Source: Protula sp. h YS-2021 (Eukaryota; Annelida; Polychaeta; Sabellida; Serpulidae). Taken from it: DNA of 64,000 bases. The stretch lies in assembly GCA_949752745.1 (NCBI GenBank), contig OX457031.1:40583502-40647501 (forward strand). The letters run 5' to 3'. Below, in pieces: positions 12,031 through 25,419 of the stretch; positions within the stretch are counted from its first letter, which is position 1, and each line of letters starts with the position of its first letter. The notes under the pieces are model-generated. The model saw only the letters and a program-made list of their open reading frames with translations, had not been told where the DNA came from and ran no database searches. The translations under genes were made by a program, and so were the position numbers.

Positions 12031-15000
12031 TTATTATTTCCATTACCTTACTTTTGATAGCCTTATTCGCGACGCCCTTGGGCTCACCAAGGAATAAAGC
12101 TGGCTATGGGTCTAGTAATACTTCGGAGTAGGGGCATCAGTACGGGGCTGTTTTGTGCTGACTGAAGGAGGCAGGAGTAAGGGGGTTTGCCTTGTGCAGG
12201 CAAAGATATTAACCGTATCAGTAGTAAGAGTAAATACTCAGGGGTACTTAAGAAAAGAGGTCGAATGGAAAGGGCTTCCATGCGAAAAAAGTTGTCAGGG
12301 CACCATCAATGGCTGCAAGTTTCTTGTCGCGTTGGAAATTTTCTGCTAACGGTTCTTGATTTATCGCCCATACTTTAACTGAAGGCATGAAAACAGCTTG
12401 ATGTTTCCAATGAAAAGCTCGATCCAACCATGTGCGTATGGAGTATTAGTAAAATCCAACAGTATTTGCGAAACAGAACAAACCTCGAGAAAGTTGGACA
12501 CCAGAGGTCTGGAGGCTACGTAACGAAGCAAGAACTTAACAGGAACAGCCACCTGCCCATTCCGCTCTGCTACTTCTTTTGCCATAGCTCAGTCAAAGGC
12601 CATGAGCCCTGCTGCACGGCTGACTTTAATCAGACTAATGCGCTCATCCTCCAGTGCGGCTTACAATTACAGCGCTGTAAATAAGCGCCATATTTTATCT
12701 CTTAGTTTTTGGTACATCATTTTCTTTAGCACAAAAGAACGTTGCAGTTTTTTGCAACTGTTTCTCAGTACACAGCCTCCAAAACAAGATCTTAATGGTG
12801 TTGGAAAATAGAAGCAATTGATGCAACAATTAGCGAATGTATTTATATATTTAAAGCTTGCTCACTGCAAATTACGTTGAGATTTGGTGAAAAGCAGTGT
12901 GATTTAAAAAGTCCGCGATGCTCACTGACCTACATCGTGAGAGCAGTTTATGAAATTTAAGTCTTGTACGGACGTCTGAGGGACTAGTATTTCTATAAAC
13001 ATCCTCGATCCATAAAACGCCATTTTTTTAACGATTTGTTTCTGTTAGGGTGAAATTACATCACAGGCTATTCATGGTTACAAAATGAGAAGAAATATAC
13101 AAGTAAGAGTTCCAAGGCAAGAAGACGGGGTCTTGATTCAACCATGTATTACGCCTTTGGCCAAAATCTGGGCGAATTAAACCAGCGGGAAAAGGAGCAA
13201 GGATGACATAATAACAGCTGACTATACAACCTGTAGGAATTGTAAAAAAATCCGACTTACTACAAAAACCACAACAACAACAACACTAATAATAATAATA
13301 ATACTTATTATTATTATTATTATTAAACTAATAACATATCAATATCATATCAATGTCTCTTCATCACACTATCCTGTGTACCCAAAAAATCACAGCTCCG
13401 CGCAATTGACGTTTTAGGACTATTCTGCAGCTCTGTAAAATAAAAAATGTTGGGAGGCCATTTGACGTGCCTCTATTTGACTTCAGATCAAGCTAGGATG
13501 AAAATGAGCTACCACGACATTATCACAAAACACCATTGGGCTGTTTCTATCCTTCATCTTTTAGTTTTTCAACTTATTTTTCCACCATATTTTCAATTAG
13601 TTGATTCAGTGGCCCAAACTACCACCACCCTCCCCTCTACCCTAACTGCCTGACAAGCTAACAAAACTATGCCTGTGTCACTTTCCTTTTCAACATTCCA
13701 GGGTGAATTAAAATGACGCAGAAAAAAACTGAATAAGAAATACTTTGGTCTCATTACGATTGTGTTTTTTCTTTTCTTCGGGAATTCGTGTATCAACTGC
13801 GTGTTAACTGATAAAAGTGATTACGTTTCAGTTGGCCCTGTTGTAATGAAGAGGTTCCATGCTGTATTGTTGTGTATCTGTCACGGCAAAGAGTGATCAC
13901 TCCACCCTATCGGTGAGGCCCGCAGGTCTACCCAAGATCACTCAGTTTCAAGTGTCGTAAATTTATCAGAACGTTTCCCAGTTGATTTACTGTTATTCTA
14001 TTCTAGTTTCGAAATAAAGTTTAATGTCTGTTTGGGGGGATGTACTTGATTATTTTAAGGTAATAGCCACGATCAAACTACACCAGTTGTGTGGCGAATA
14101 ACATTTGTAAAATATGCAATACCTTATTTTGTTCACAAAATTAGTTGAATTAGACATTTCAATGTAAGTGATTTTTTTTTCTGAAAAAAAAATGCGAAAT
14201 TTACACTCTTCTTGGGCAATAGCAAAAACATAATCCCTCGCTAATATTTAAACCTTGACATTATATCAACGACTTGCAGATAAACAACTCTAAACAAACA
14301 CTTCTTTTTATTTAATTTTTCGGAGGCAAATAAACTGCAGCAAAACCTGTTTATGACGATATCGGTTATAACGTCAGACCTCTCGTCGCGACATAACATT
14401 GTGGTCTTAGCTAAGCTTTTCGCTCTTTAAAAGTATCAATTGTAGCGACATATCAAATATAACCGGTTCCCGCCACGCCTTCATGCCGTTTTTACGACCT
14501 TACACTGTGCGATCTATTCAAAGACATTTGGAAGACTTTGAACGACTCAGTGAATCCTGGGTCTGCATAAATTTCTGCGGTCAATATTATCTTTAAAAAT
14601 GGTAAAACTTTACTAGAACGTAAAAGGAAATAGAATAAACCCGTTCGTCCTCTGCTTCCGGTCCACTGTCAATTTCCGCCATCGATATGCTCACCAGGTG
14701 GCGGGCTGGAAGTGGTCATGCGCGGACGAAACCCGCTGATATGCTCGGGTAAATCTTGCAGGAATCAGGAGTGCATCCATCACTCGTAATATCTCGTATC
14801 GTAGACAGACTAATGACTGCAGAGCCGCGTGACTGACACGGCATTGAATTAGGCTTTAATTGAGCCTCTCCGCGGCCCCCTCATACAAGTATCAAAAATC
14901 CGGCAAAGATACAATTAACATTTGTTTGTTCTGTCTGGATGGTGTGATGAGTGCTGCTTCAAAGTTCATTGATATGTTGCCGATCATATATACACCTGCC

Positions 15001-16590
15001 AATTAACTTACCCAGTCTCAGAAATATCCCTGAAACTGCAGTCATATCTACCATTAATACGTATGGATGAGGGTTCGATCGGAGAATAAAAATTCCACGA
15101 GGCTGGACTCGGTTTACGCGAGAAGACACTGATTGTACTATTGTTTACGTGTTTATTTGCCGATTCAATTAAGCGGGCCACTTCGCTCAATTTGCGTGCG
15201 AAAGGGCAATGGTCCCATTTGAACCGGTGGAATGCCGTTCTGCATCGACGAAAAATGATTGTCCACTCTGCCACACCAAAGTATTTATGCTCATTATCGC
15301 CTCATAACTTGCATCTTGCATCCAAAGCCTGGAACAATTAGCTGTATTTTGCCTTAGTCACTTTATCTTATATTAAAAACATTCTATTATTTAAAACAAT
15401 AATATATTACGCAAATAAGAATCACGATTTTTTGTTGAGGGCAAACAACGTGAGTATGTCTCAGGAACAGACTCATCAGGCTCAGGCCAATTGAAATGTA
15501 TGAAAAATCACAGAAACTGAATTGTCCTTAATTTACATTAGTCTATTCCGGAAATGACTGATTTTACCTGTAGTATGTTGTTTCCCAAAGAAAACAAAAT
15601 GCGAATTCTTATGTGTCTGATATGTTCTTTTAGATAACTGAGCCTTTAAAACTGTTGTACTGACACTATCTGGGTACCCTGATCTTTACCCTAAAAACGC
15701 ACACACTGACGAACAACGGTTAGACGGTTTGCACACCAGTTCAACCGGGCGGAAGTCGGAGGGTCTAAAAATAGCTCGCCATGTGTTACTAATAGAAAGG
15801 TACATCGTGAAAAATTGACAAAATTCTTCACAAGCATAAGAATTTCTACCACTTAGAGCAAAAACATTACTGCACCCATAAAATGCAATAGCTTGGCGTC
15901 TCAGAGACTTGAGTAACTTAGTGCCTTACTTAACCCCTTTGCATGGTTCATTTATAGGTATTCAATCAGCTGTTGGGTACCCGCAGGCCATGGAATAAAC
16001 ATTGACATTTTCTTGACAAATGGTCTCGTTGCTTTAAAACAAAAAATTCTAGTTGCTATCTACTGAAATACTTTGGTCGCAAAACGAAGGCTGTAAAGGT
16101 ACACAACACAGACCAGAACTCGGCTATTTACAAACCCACTCGACATTATGTTACAAGGCTTTCACCTTTTTATTGAAGATGACGCATGGGCCTACGTTCT
16201 CGTTCTTATAATACACTGATGCATTTGGGGCTGTCCCAAACGCAAATTAACCAAGAAAACGGGTTTCAAATCAAGTTTAAGTACAAATTTTGAAATCCAC
16301 TACGGTGCAATTTTTTAATTTTTTGCAATGAAAATAATTTGAATGTTTAAAAGGAACCTGGAGCATTTAGAGCTTGCTAGGATTATGCACCTGAGGATTT
16401 CGCCACCCTTTTCGTCCATGACACTTGTACACACCTTTACCAACATTTCTTCTCTTCTAAGAGTTTCCAGAATTTGGCGTCAATTTGTGGAACATCGTGT
16501 TTGTTGGATATAGTCACACTTTCACTGTCAAATTTTGGAACAAAAGAAGTTTAAAAATTCCCCTTGACAGTGTTGCTTTAGGGCTTAACC
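12031..16590. other. Gene-poor stretch
   Basis: No convincing exon was found. Overlapping frames at 12084-12684 on both strands have protein-like composition but match no family I know and are repeatedly interrupted. An (AAT)n/(ATT)n imperfect palindrome lies near 13285-13325. Frames at 13447-13653 and 15008-15341 show no domains. Confidence 0.35.
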
Positions 16591-16593
16591 ATT

Positions 16594-16812
16594 AAAATAA
16601 GCTCGGGGTGGCAACGTCGTAGGCTAAATCCATTTGAAAACTGGATACGATAGTATCTATGGGCAAAAATAAAATGAGTTTTTTTTAAGAACGAGCCTGG
16701 AAATAAGCCTGGGATGATTACGTCATAGGCTAAATCGATTTGAAAACTGGATAAGATAGCATATATATGGGCAAAAACAGAAATGGTTTTTTTTAAGAAC
16801 GAGCCTGGAACA
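16594..16812. repeat. Tandem duplication of about 106 bp
   Basis: Two adjacent diverged copies share AGGCTAAATC, TTTGAAAACTGGATA and TTTTTTTTAAGAACGAGCCTGG. The marker AGGCTAAAT lies at 16621 and 16727, giving a 106-base period. Confidence 0.8.
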
Positions 16813-19800
16813 GAGCGACTTTAAAACAAAGCGGGTATTCGTAAACGCAATCAGGATTGAAAGCGATTCTGTGAATATTTTTGTCGATTAATAGGTTAGG
16901 AATTTAGTAATCGATTACTTGATATTAATATATAGCAAAATATCTACCGATAATTAGAAAACGCTTATAACTCTCAATGGGTCATGACCCCAGCATTTCG
17001 GATTGTTTCCTTTACTTGTTCTTTTTCTACGAAAGGAAGACATAGTTGCTGAGGCATCATTTAGTGTAGCTGGTTTAATTAGCAAAATAATCTTGGAAGA
17101 CGAGTGTAATTCTGGCCCATACAAAAGCAGGGGCCCGACCATTTTCACTTCGATTTAAAAAATATTTACACAGAATTTTCGAACACGACCATAAACAAAT
17201 TTATAATAACAACTGTTTTTCTGTCATCGGAAATCGAGAAAAATAGCAGTTTGTAATCTTATCGCCGTCACTTTCGAAAGAAACGCAAATGGGATCAACC
17301 TACCAATAACAGAAGTCGCCAACTACCCTTTACGTAAGCAATCTTGTTTTCTCCAAACTGAAGCAACACGCTAAGGCAAAAATACACAAATGAAATGAAA
17401 GCTATATGGCTAAAATTTAGATGATACACAATTTCGTGATATCAGAGATATACGTTTATCAAAAATTCACTTGTGTACTGCATTAACTTGGTGTCTCAAC
17501 CGAATACCCGTGCTTATGAGAATCAAGTTAATCGATTAGAAAAACTAGAACCTCATTTCGCTAGCGAAATGCTTAACACTTGACAAAAATTAAAACGCAC
17601 AAATACTTCCTTCAATGGCTTGTTTCTTGAATAATATATTGCAAACAACACAGCGTCAATACGTCTTATAAGCCGAGTAGTGTTTGGTTTTTGTTGACTT
17701 AAGGTTTTATTGACTGATCAGGCATACGCCGTGTTATCTATTTACGCAGTGAGAGCTCGCACAAAGCTGAGCAACTGTGTGTTCTGTGCTGTGCGTTTAG
17801 TGCTCCGCAGTTACTTGCAAAAAATACACTCTTTTCACATGGCGTTTTAAAGAAGAAAACGAAATCGAAGGCGAAAATAAAAAGTGTCATGGAGACGTTC
17901 ATATCAAGTTCTACCCAAGTCCCATGTTTCGTGGCCCTAGAGCCCGTAGTGCCAATGGAGGAGATTACACAGGAAATCCGATCACTGTCAAGAAAAAAAA
18001 AGATGCCAAAGGCTTGTCAAGTGTTAATTAGTTTCAGCAACAAACTCGAATTCGGATAAGTCAAAATATTCTATAACTCAAACTGTTTTCTTTAGTCGCA
18101 CGCTTTATTATTACGTTTATTTCCTATTCGACACTGCGAAATATTTGATATCTCGAACAGTTTTTGCTGGTCCAGCGAGGTTGCAGTTATTTAATAATAC
18201 TGCATATGATTTACAGTTATATTTGGCAACCTACTTGTATGCAATCCGGTATGGTATACGTCAACAACAGACAACACACACTTTAAAAATTGTTGTTTCA
18301 GAAAAGAAGTAATGTTTTTTCAGTAATTTTTTCATGGTATTTAACTCCCTAAATGTACTTGAAAAAGGCTTACATTGAAATTCTGACCGAGACATAAAGT
18401 ACATAAATGAATAACGGGACGCCAACGATAAAATTCACATAATGGATTTTGAACAAATGATAAAACATTTCATTTTGATTTCACAGAAAACGTACATTTG
18501 GTTCCAAAGTTTCGCACTATCCTCGATTTTTATTTATATTTAAAATCTGATGTAGTTTCGATATGGATAACGAAACTGCTACTCTTACGTCAGTATTTTT
18601 AAAACAAAGAGTGGCAAAAAGGCATAAATAGATTAATCTGTGGCCAGACCTGGACCAAAAAAAAAAAAAACAAAACAAAAAAACATCCACACAGCAAGGG
18701 AGGCGAATGATTCCTATACTGTTCTGGTGGTGATCAGCTAACATAAAAAACCAATCCCTTGCCACCTCCTACGCCGCTAAAAATAGGATGAAACACTCTG
18801 CTGAAAATTGAAACAACACTAGCGTGTAGTTTATTTCTCGACACATTACTAATCCATAAACAACCTAATACCGTAAAAGAGCAAAAGTGGGGATAAACAA
18901 GAGGTTATCGAACCTAGAGCACGAGAAAAAAACCCAGCTGATCTCCGCGTGCTTGAACCGCCATGGTAAGCGATAAGGAAGACACTCGGGCCTGAACAAC
19001 TTCAAAGACTTCACAGATCGGCAGCACTTCTCATGTGTTCCACTCTCCGCGCTTGTATCAACAGCGAGCAGTGTTCAACCAACACTCTCCGGTAGCACCC
19101 ACGGCCCACTGTGAGCAGAATATACTTTTCTTCCTTCCCACCTTTCCAAAATTCCAATATGTCAAGATATTTTTGCCTATAAAGTTTCAATAATTTAAAC
19201 CTTGAACAAAACTAAGTGAAAGCATCTCTTACCTAGTATGCATAGAAATCAACTTAGAATAGCCTCATAGGCGCAAGTGGCAGTCACAAAATAAACGACT
19301 ACGCAGCCTTTCACGTGCCTGAACAAACGCAGCGAAATGACAAAGGCGATTTCGATGTGACTGGACACAGTGCGAAATATATCAGTGTGATGTCATCAAT
19401 CGCAGTGATTCCACACATGATTCGTGACGTTCAGCACGTGACTAGAAAACAAGAATGACACAGCCGAGCGAAAGCTGCAATTCCTGAACACTGTACTTGT
19501 TCTTAGTAGATGTGCGTATCAACAGAAAAAAAATCTACAAGTAAGAGAAAGCGAGGATTTGGTTCGGATATTTCTGGGGGTATTTTGTACGTGTGTTGAC
19601 TTAGAACATCATCCATAGAAAATAGTTCAAGAGGTACCCTTAAGCCAGCAGATAAGGGGCTGGTTTTGTTGATAAATATGGCACTGATAAGTATAGCAGC
19701 TACTCGAAACTTGGGTAAACTTTTTGTTACACCATCGATAAAGTGTGGGCGTTTAACGGAAGTGTAAGTTACAACAGCCAGTCCGACTCTTAACGCAACG

Positions 19801-20070
19801 CTGTTACGTTTTGCTGCAAGTTAAGATTTATCTGTTCATATTATATGGCGGCACAGCGGATGACCTTACTGTTATAATCTTTTGTTCTGGTCGACACCAC
19901 AATTAAAGGAACCGTGAAGTGTGGAGTTCAACTGGCCTTGGGCGAAGAATATGAGGTTCTATCGCAATTATAACGCTCAACCAACGCCCATGTTAGACTA
20001 CCCAAATGAAGCTAATCTGAGGCAGATTTAACTTTTTCAGAGATACTAGTTAATTTCAACTGACCAATGA
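16813..20070. other. Gene-poor stretch with one family hairpin
   Basis: At about 17545-17580 the sequence AACTAGAACC then CATTTCGCTAGCGAAATG, an 18-base perfect palindrome, matches the 5' hairpin start of the pearl-like elements at 5412 and, inverted, 45950. It has no tandem core behind it, so it looks like a truncated copy. A frame near 17880-18013 reads openly for about 45 codons but has no identifiable domain. No gene called. Confidence 0.4.
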
Positions 20071-20094
20071 ACTTTTTTCTTCCTTTGTGAACAG

Positions 20095-20262
20095 TCAAGT
20101 TGTGATGCTTTCCTCGTGAAGAAGACAAATGGGTTTCACATCGGCGTCCTGGTGGATTTATCGCATTCTCGCAATGGGATGCTGGTTAAGATGGCTTGGA
20201 TCCCGACGATTTTCACTGAGATGCCATATGAACTGGCAAATCAAGACATTTTTCCAAGTTGA
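20095..20262 (+). CDS. Candidate terminal exon, unidentified protein
   Basis: After the pyrimidine-rich run TTTTTTCTTCCTTTGTGAACAG there is a frame of 55 codons ending in TGA. It has balanced codon use, unlike the surrounding AT-rich frames. It contains SSCDAFLVKK, GFHIGVLVDLSHSRNG and MAWIPTIFTEMPYELAN. An AATAAA-like signal (TTAATAAAATAAG) lies about 35 bases after the stop, so it has the form of a 3' terminal exon. I could not find its upstream exons: a frame near 19890-19970 containing VKCGVQLALGEEYEV is a possible partner, faintly NTR/TIMP-like, but has no good donor. Product unknown; it could be a gene relic. Confidence 0.35.
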   Translation, partial: SSCDAFLVKKTNGFHIGVLVDLSHSRNGMLVKMAWIPTIFTEMPYELANQDIFPS

Positions 20263-22204
20263 ACCCGACTCCGCTTATAGAGTGTAGTTAACACTTTAAT
20301 AAAATAAGAATATATAAAGCAAATAAGAAAGTTTAAATTTTTTCTGAAATAATAATGCATATATGTGCTATAACGTTCAAGTTGTTAGTGAATATTACCA
20401 CCCACTAAGTGAATGAAGCACAGTGTATTACAATGTGGCAAATCGCGATTTGCACGTCAGTCCAGGGGGCGTGCCAGGCCCGCATTACATTACACAGTGC
20501 TCTCCATGGCCATCGCCGCAGATCCCAGCCAGCAGACCATGGGTGTATTTATTTTCACGCAACCCACTGCTGGAAAGACCCTGGTTTGTAATCCTTCATA
20601 CTCCTGACGAGACAGATGAGGTAATACAAATGTATTGCTTAACATTCTCCGACTTTTTTTTCACTATTTTATTTTTTTATGTATTTACTTATTTTTTTAT
20701 TCATTTATTTATTTTGCATAAGTGCTTCAATTAGTCACGCCACTGTGAACTCACCGGAAGTATGATAAAGGTAAATAACAGTACGGGCCGATTGAGCTCC
20801 GGAAAACATGCTTGGTTAAAAAAAACCTGTAGTACAGCAGCGGTCTAACCACCCTTAAAAGAATCATAGGAAAATCCGCGCGCACAATCTGGTACCACAG
20901 AACTATGGTGCTACTAAAATATGAGGCAAAATTTTTGTACAATTTCCACGACTTCAGCTCCAACAACAAAGCGAAGGAGCGTGCGAGGAGAATCTTTTAG
21001 GATGCCAGTTTTCTCACCTCGGAGTCTTTAAGGAATACTCCATGGTAAAACAAAATAATGAGGGACACATAATGAGCATTGTTTCGGACCTGCAGTGGGG
21101 AGGAGGAGGAGCGTTCTTTCTCTGGGAGAGTTGTGGAATTGTATGTGCATTGCCACATCGTTATAAGGGTGGTCAGCGCTCAACGCATATCAGTCTTTAG
21201 AGAGTTAAACGCTCTCTCTTACACGGGTGCTTGCCACTTCTGTTAAAAGCTCAACAGTTATGTGAACATTGTTCATAATTGATGAAATCCAACGCTGGAC
21301 AGAAGGCAAAAAAAAGCACGGCAATATATTATATTCAAACTGAATCTTGGATTTAATCAGCTACACCAGTTATTGGATTGAAGGTAAATCTTCGCTTTTG
21401 CAGACATGAGAACAAACGAAAACGAAAAATAAATTTTGCATTAGAAAGGTTGCAAACATAGCTATAACTTATTAAAACTCGTACAATATTTCGTACGTGT
21501 TTTATTTTACTAAATTATTTTGATTATGTACCACAATTAGTTTGAAATTCTGAAATTTTCTGCACCTACTTTATGAATAGCTAAATTATACTGGCGTTTT
21601 AGCATACCTTTTTGATCAAATGTCTCACTTGAATACTTATTTTTAACTTAATCAATGTTCTTTTTTTTTTTCATTTTTACCTACACACGAAAAAAAGTAT
21701 CGGACTGGCCTTATATTCAGCTAAGCAACCGTGGCTTAGTTTCACTAACTAAGAATAACACGTGCTGAATTAAGAACTCCTCAGCTGAGTGTTTTCGCTT
21801 ATCTCGTGTTACTGTCGGAGATTTAACTGTTTATTCCACAGCTTTCCAATTCAACCTTTTCTCGTTTTAACTCCTCAAAAACCTGTTTAAAATTAGACCA
21901 CTCTAGTGAAATTAAATTTTCTTTCCAATATTTTTACCAGCAAAATTGAAATCGTACGACATCTATGTATCTCCATGGGGTCATATGTAAAGTACGGAGG
22001 GCGGTCGGGGGCGGTACGTGCCCGGATGTTAAAGTTTCTGACTCATGGGTGTCTGCACAAATTTCATGAACAGGAAAGGGGTGCCATTTCAACAATTTTG
22101 AGTCATTACTTTGTGTTAGCGTCAAAAAGAAGCGATTGTTTGAAATAAGAATACAACAGGAATCTACTTTTTTTTGCTGAAGGCGAAATTTGGCACTATC
22201 GACA
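20263..22204. other. No gene seen
   Basis: Three overlapping plus-strand frames at 20409-20734 are antiphase reads of one stretch with no domain. An outer-arm motif of the 22.2-22.8 kb foldback family (AAAATAAGAAT then AAAGCAAATAAG) occurs at about 20300-20330. Nothing else is annotated. Confidence 0.4.
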
Positions 22205-22224
22205 AAAAAAAAACGAAAACAAAT

Positions 22225-22760
22225 ATTAATTCTAATTTGCTTGATATATTCTTATTTTAAATAACATAGTCTTGTTACTGATTTTGTCTAAATTTAACAC
22301 ATAATTCTTTTCTCTAACTTGCAAAATAGCCACATTTGAACCAACGGCATCAAAAGCATGATAAACGACACATTTAGCACTCCAGTTTTATAAAAACAGT
22401 GCATTAATTAAAATAAGAATTTATGAAGCAAATAATGGGTGGACTAACGCATTTTACGATTACGGTAGTCTATTCCGGAATAGACAACCGTCTATTCTGG
22501 AATAGACTACCGAAGTTAAAAGTTCTCTGGAATAGAACGTTTTAAATTTTTCATACATATTATATTGTAGCATATATTACCTACAGGTTCTATAATATTT
22601 AAATTTAAAATTACACAAAAACGTTCCATTTAAAAGGATTTGAAGGTCGGTAGGCTATTCCGTAATAGACTACCGTAGTCGTAAAATGCGCTAGTTCACC
22701 CATGACAAAAAATATGTGATTTCTTATTTGCTTCATAAATTCTTATTTTAAATAATACAC
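22225..22760. mobile_element. Nested foldback MITEs
   Basis: An inner element at 22436-22702 (267 bp) starts TGGGTGGACTAACGCATTTT and ends with the near-exact reverse complement, giving arms of about 50 bp around TACGGTAGTCTATTCCG. Immediately outside lies a second inverted pair: AAATAAGAATTTATGAAGC (22411-22432) against GCTTCATAAATTCTTATTT (22730-22748). A third related arm is at about 22231-22262. The same outer motif appears alone near 5170-5200 and 20300-20330. The elements have no coding capacity and look like MITEs inserted within or beside one another. Confidence 0.7.
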
Positions 22761-23101
22761 TGTTTAAAACATCACGCAGTTATGAGGACGGCCTTACACT
22801 CCTTTTATGCTTTCAAGGAGGATGAGGATGGGGGGGGGGGGGGGGGGAAGGGTTGAATCATACGAGCCATCTGGCACCGAGAGGTACAGACATCCCTCTG
22901 AGGTACAGGCAGACCGACAGGCAGATTATGTCTCAAAAGTGCGAACAATTTGCAGTTTTAGCAGCAGACATCGGTTTCACATCCGAGATGTTCTTATCCG
23001 TAGTTCTCCGAGTCTGTTGCATCCAAACAATGTCTAGTACTTCAGAGCCATTGGTTTAACGTGATTACAGGCGTGCATGCGGATCACTGTCGGCTAGTAG
23101 C

Positions 23102-25419
23102 ATGTCGGAGGAGCTCGAGTGGGAGCTGTTTGACATCTTCGAGGCGGGACTATTCGCCTTCCCGCTGTACGAGCACCAGACAGCGAGGCGCATCATCCGG
23201 TACTTGCTCTACCGCGGCGTACTGGCGGAGGAGATCGCCGATGCCATCGAGGTAAGTGCACCGGAAGTCACATGCCCTCTTGACGTCACTGCACACTGCG
23301 CCGTAACAGGATCACGTGTAAGGTCATGTGGAAGCACTATTATTCACGATACTGTCTGTGACATAACACTGTTCGTTGCTGGCGTAAATGACTCAAAACC
23401 GATATAATTTTTACTTTCTCCCCACCCACGACATTATATATGAAACCTAACTTGAAAAACCTTTATTTAAACTTTTAATGAAAACCTTTTTGGGTATTTT
23501 TTAGGGTTTTTTTTTTCGCTGAACGACTGTCCAGTTTAAAAATGTAAAATGTGCAAAATGCCGAATATCCAATAAATTGCACTAATAAGCCTTTCACAAA
23601 ACAGTGCAACTGCTGGTTACTTGAAACAACCCAGATACCTAACACTATCACTCTGTAACGAGCGACTATAATGAAACACATGATTTCTATTTTTAGGACT
23701 CAACCGCCGACTTGTACATATGGCTGAATCGAAGTGGGAAGAATATGGTCGGTGAGTGGGTGATCGCCTGGGTGAACGATTCCCGTGAAGAATATAAGAA
23801 AGAAAAGATGCGAGAGGCAAGAGAAGGAGGCTATTCATGGGTGGATATTGAGGGTGGCGATCAAGTCGATAGCGATTCATTTGGCGACGGATTTAGCGAT
23901 GGCGATGACCCACCTGTAAGATGTGAAGGACCAATCGGAAACCTGGACACAAAATATGATCCAATCAGCAGCCGCGAATCGACAACAGAGCGCAAACGTA
24001 AATCAGAATCCAACATTCATCAAATCCGTCCAACAACCGACTCCAACTGTGAGACAAGTGACGAGGACGACACGGACATCAAGGCCAGACGTGACGTGTC
24101 GCCGCCTCCCCTCCCACCGCGCACGCACCCGCAAAACATCCGCGTGGACGTGGAGCCGCTGCGACTACTGCACGCCTCGCACAGCGTAGACACAACGTCC
24201 ACTGGTACGTCGTGTACGTCACATGCGATGTGTCGTTGCCCCGCCAGAGGTTACTTTCTAAAACTGGTCTCTCTCATGAATATTCATTATCTTCCGCCAC
24301 TCAGGATTCATAAATATATTATCTTTACAAATCTGCAGCATTATAGATTAATTTTACTAAAGGGTTCGCCGTTTTTATTTAGCTATCTTACTGCATGCGA
24401 CATTTATTTTGCCCTGTTTAAGATGTCACAGTCTTTCACTATTATTTATTTCTACTTTCTTACTTGTAATTTTAAAATGCATTAATGGAATATTTTGTTG
24501 ACCTATATCACTGACAGAGCTGACATATATTGACATATATTGCTATATATTGTTGACAGATGTGAGTCCGCGCAGTCACCTACATCTCTCTTTTAGTGAT
24601 GAGTTTTACCAGCAGACGCCAGATAGTGGAGCCGTATCAGACATCTATAGTACCATTCCACCAAAACATCTCTGCGATGTCGTCCGCTGTGACGTCACAC
24701 CTCCCCATGACGTCATGGAAGACGAACTGAATAGCTTGGATAAAGACAATGTCGTTTCGGGCGATATGGCTGGTTGTGACAAAGAGAGCAACGTAAGAGA
24801 CGATTTGATTGGCCTATTTCACAATACCGATGTTACTACGGATACGGTTGGCCTCGATAATGACCAAACTGAATGCACAGATGAAAGCCACATAAACGTG
24901 TTAAACAGTGGCTTACCATCGTGTCCTGACTGCAAGTGTAAACTGTCCTATTATCAACTGCTAGAAAGGCGGATCCAAGACGGATCACTCGAGCGATGCC
25001 TTAAGAATGGTCAACTACCTCAAAAAGATCAGAAAGACGAGCTCTTCCTGCATGACATTTCACAAACTATCTTGAGCAACTCCAAAGCAATGGAATTTGA
25101 TTTCCAAACTTTGAATAGAGACGGACCAGGCTACATATTCATAATGACCGATGCAGTACAAAATTTCTCCCCTTGGTCTGAAGAGCAGCGCTACAAAATC
25201 GCCTCTTCACGACATCCCGAGCGCTGGCTTTTAGAGTTTCGCACGCGGCGCATTGACGTTGACCTAATTTGGCAGGTCAAGGTCAAGCACCACATCAAAG
25301 CATGCCGCGAAGTGCACGCGCACTTGCAGCAATTCAACGTCCAATCAAATTGGTTCCGCTGTTCACTGAGCACCATAATGGAAACAATGTCACAAGTAGT
25401 CCGCAAGTACCGGCCATGA
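23102..25419 (+). CDS. Three-exon gene, unrecognised 505-residue protein
   Basis: Exons 23102-23251, 23697-24204 and 24560-25419 join in frame (phases 0, then 1): GAG|GTAAGT to TTTTTAG|GAC, and ACTG|GTACGT to TTGACAG|AT. Stop TGA is at 25417-25419. The first ~100 residues (MSEELEWELFDIFEAG, RRIIRYLLYRGVLAEEIADA, then WLNRSGKNMVGEWVIAW) look like a compact helical domain. The middle is acidic and Ser/Asp-rich with a proline motif, VSPPPLPPRTHP. After about residue 365 there is CPDCKCK and a second folded-looking region with PWSEEQRYKIASSRHPERW and RRIDVDLIWQVKVKHH. I know no family with this combination. An acceptor-like TTACAG at 23065-23070 means an upstream exon is possible, so the start is the least certain point. 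It is convergent with YEATS2. Confidence 0.75.

Noticed and set aside
12084..12684. Overlapping frames on both strands as a gene or retroelement fragment
   Set aside because: No domain motif was recognised, and none of the frames is flanked by usable splice sites.
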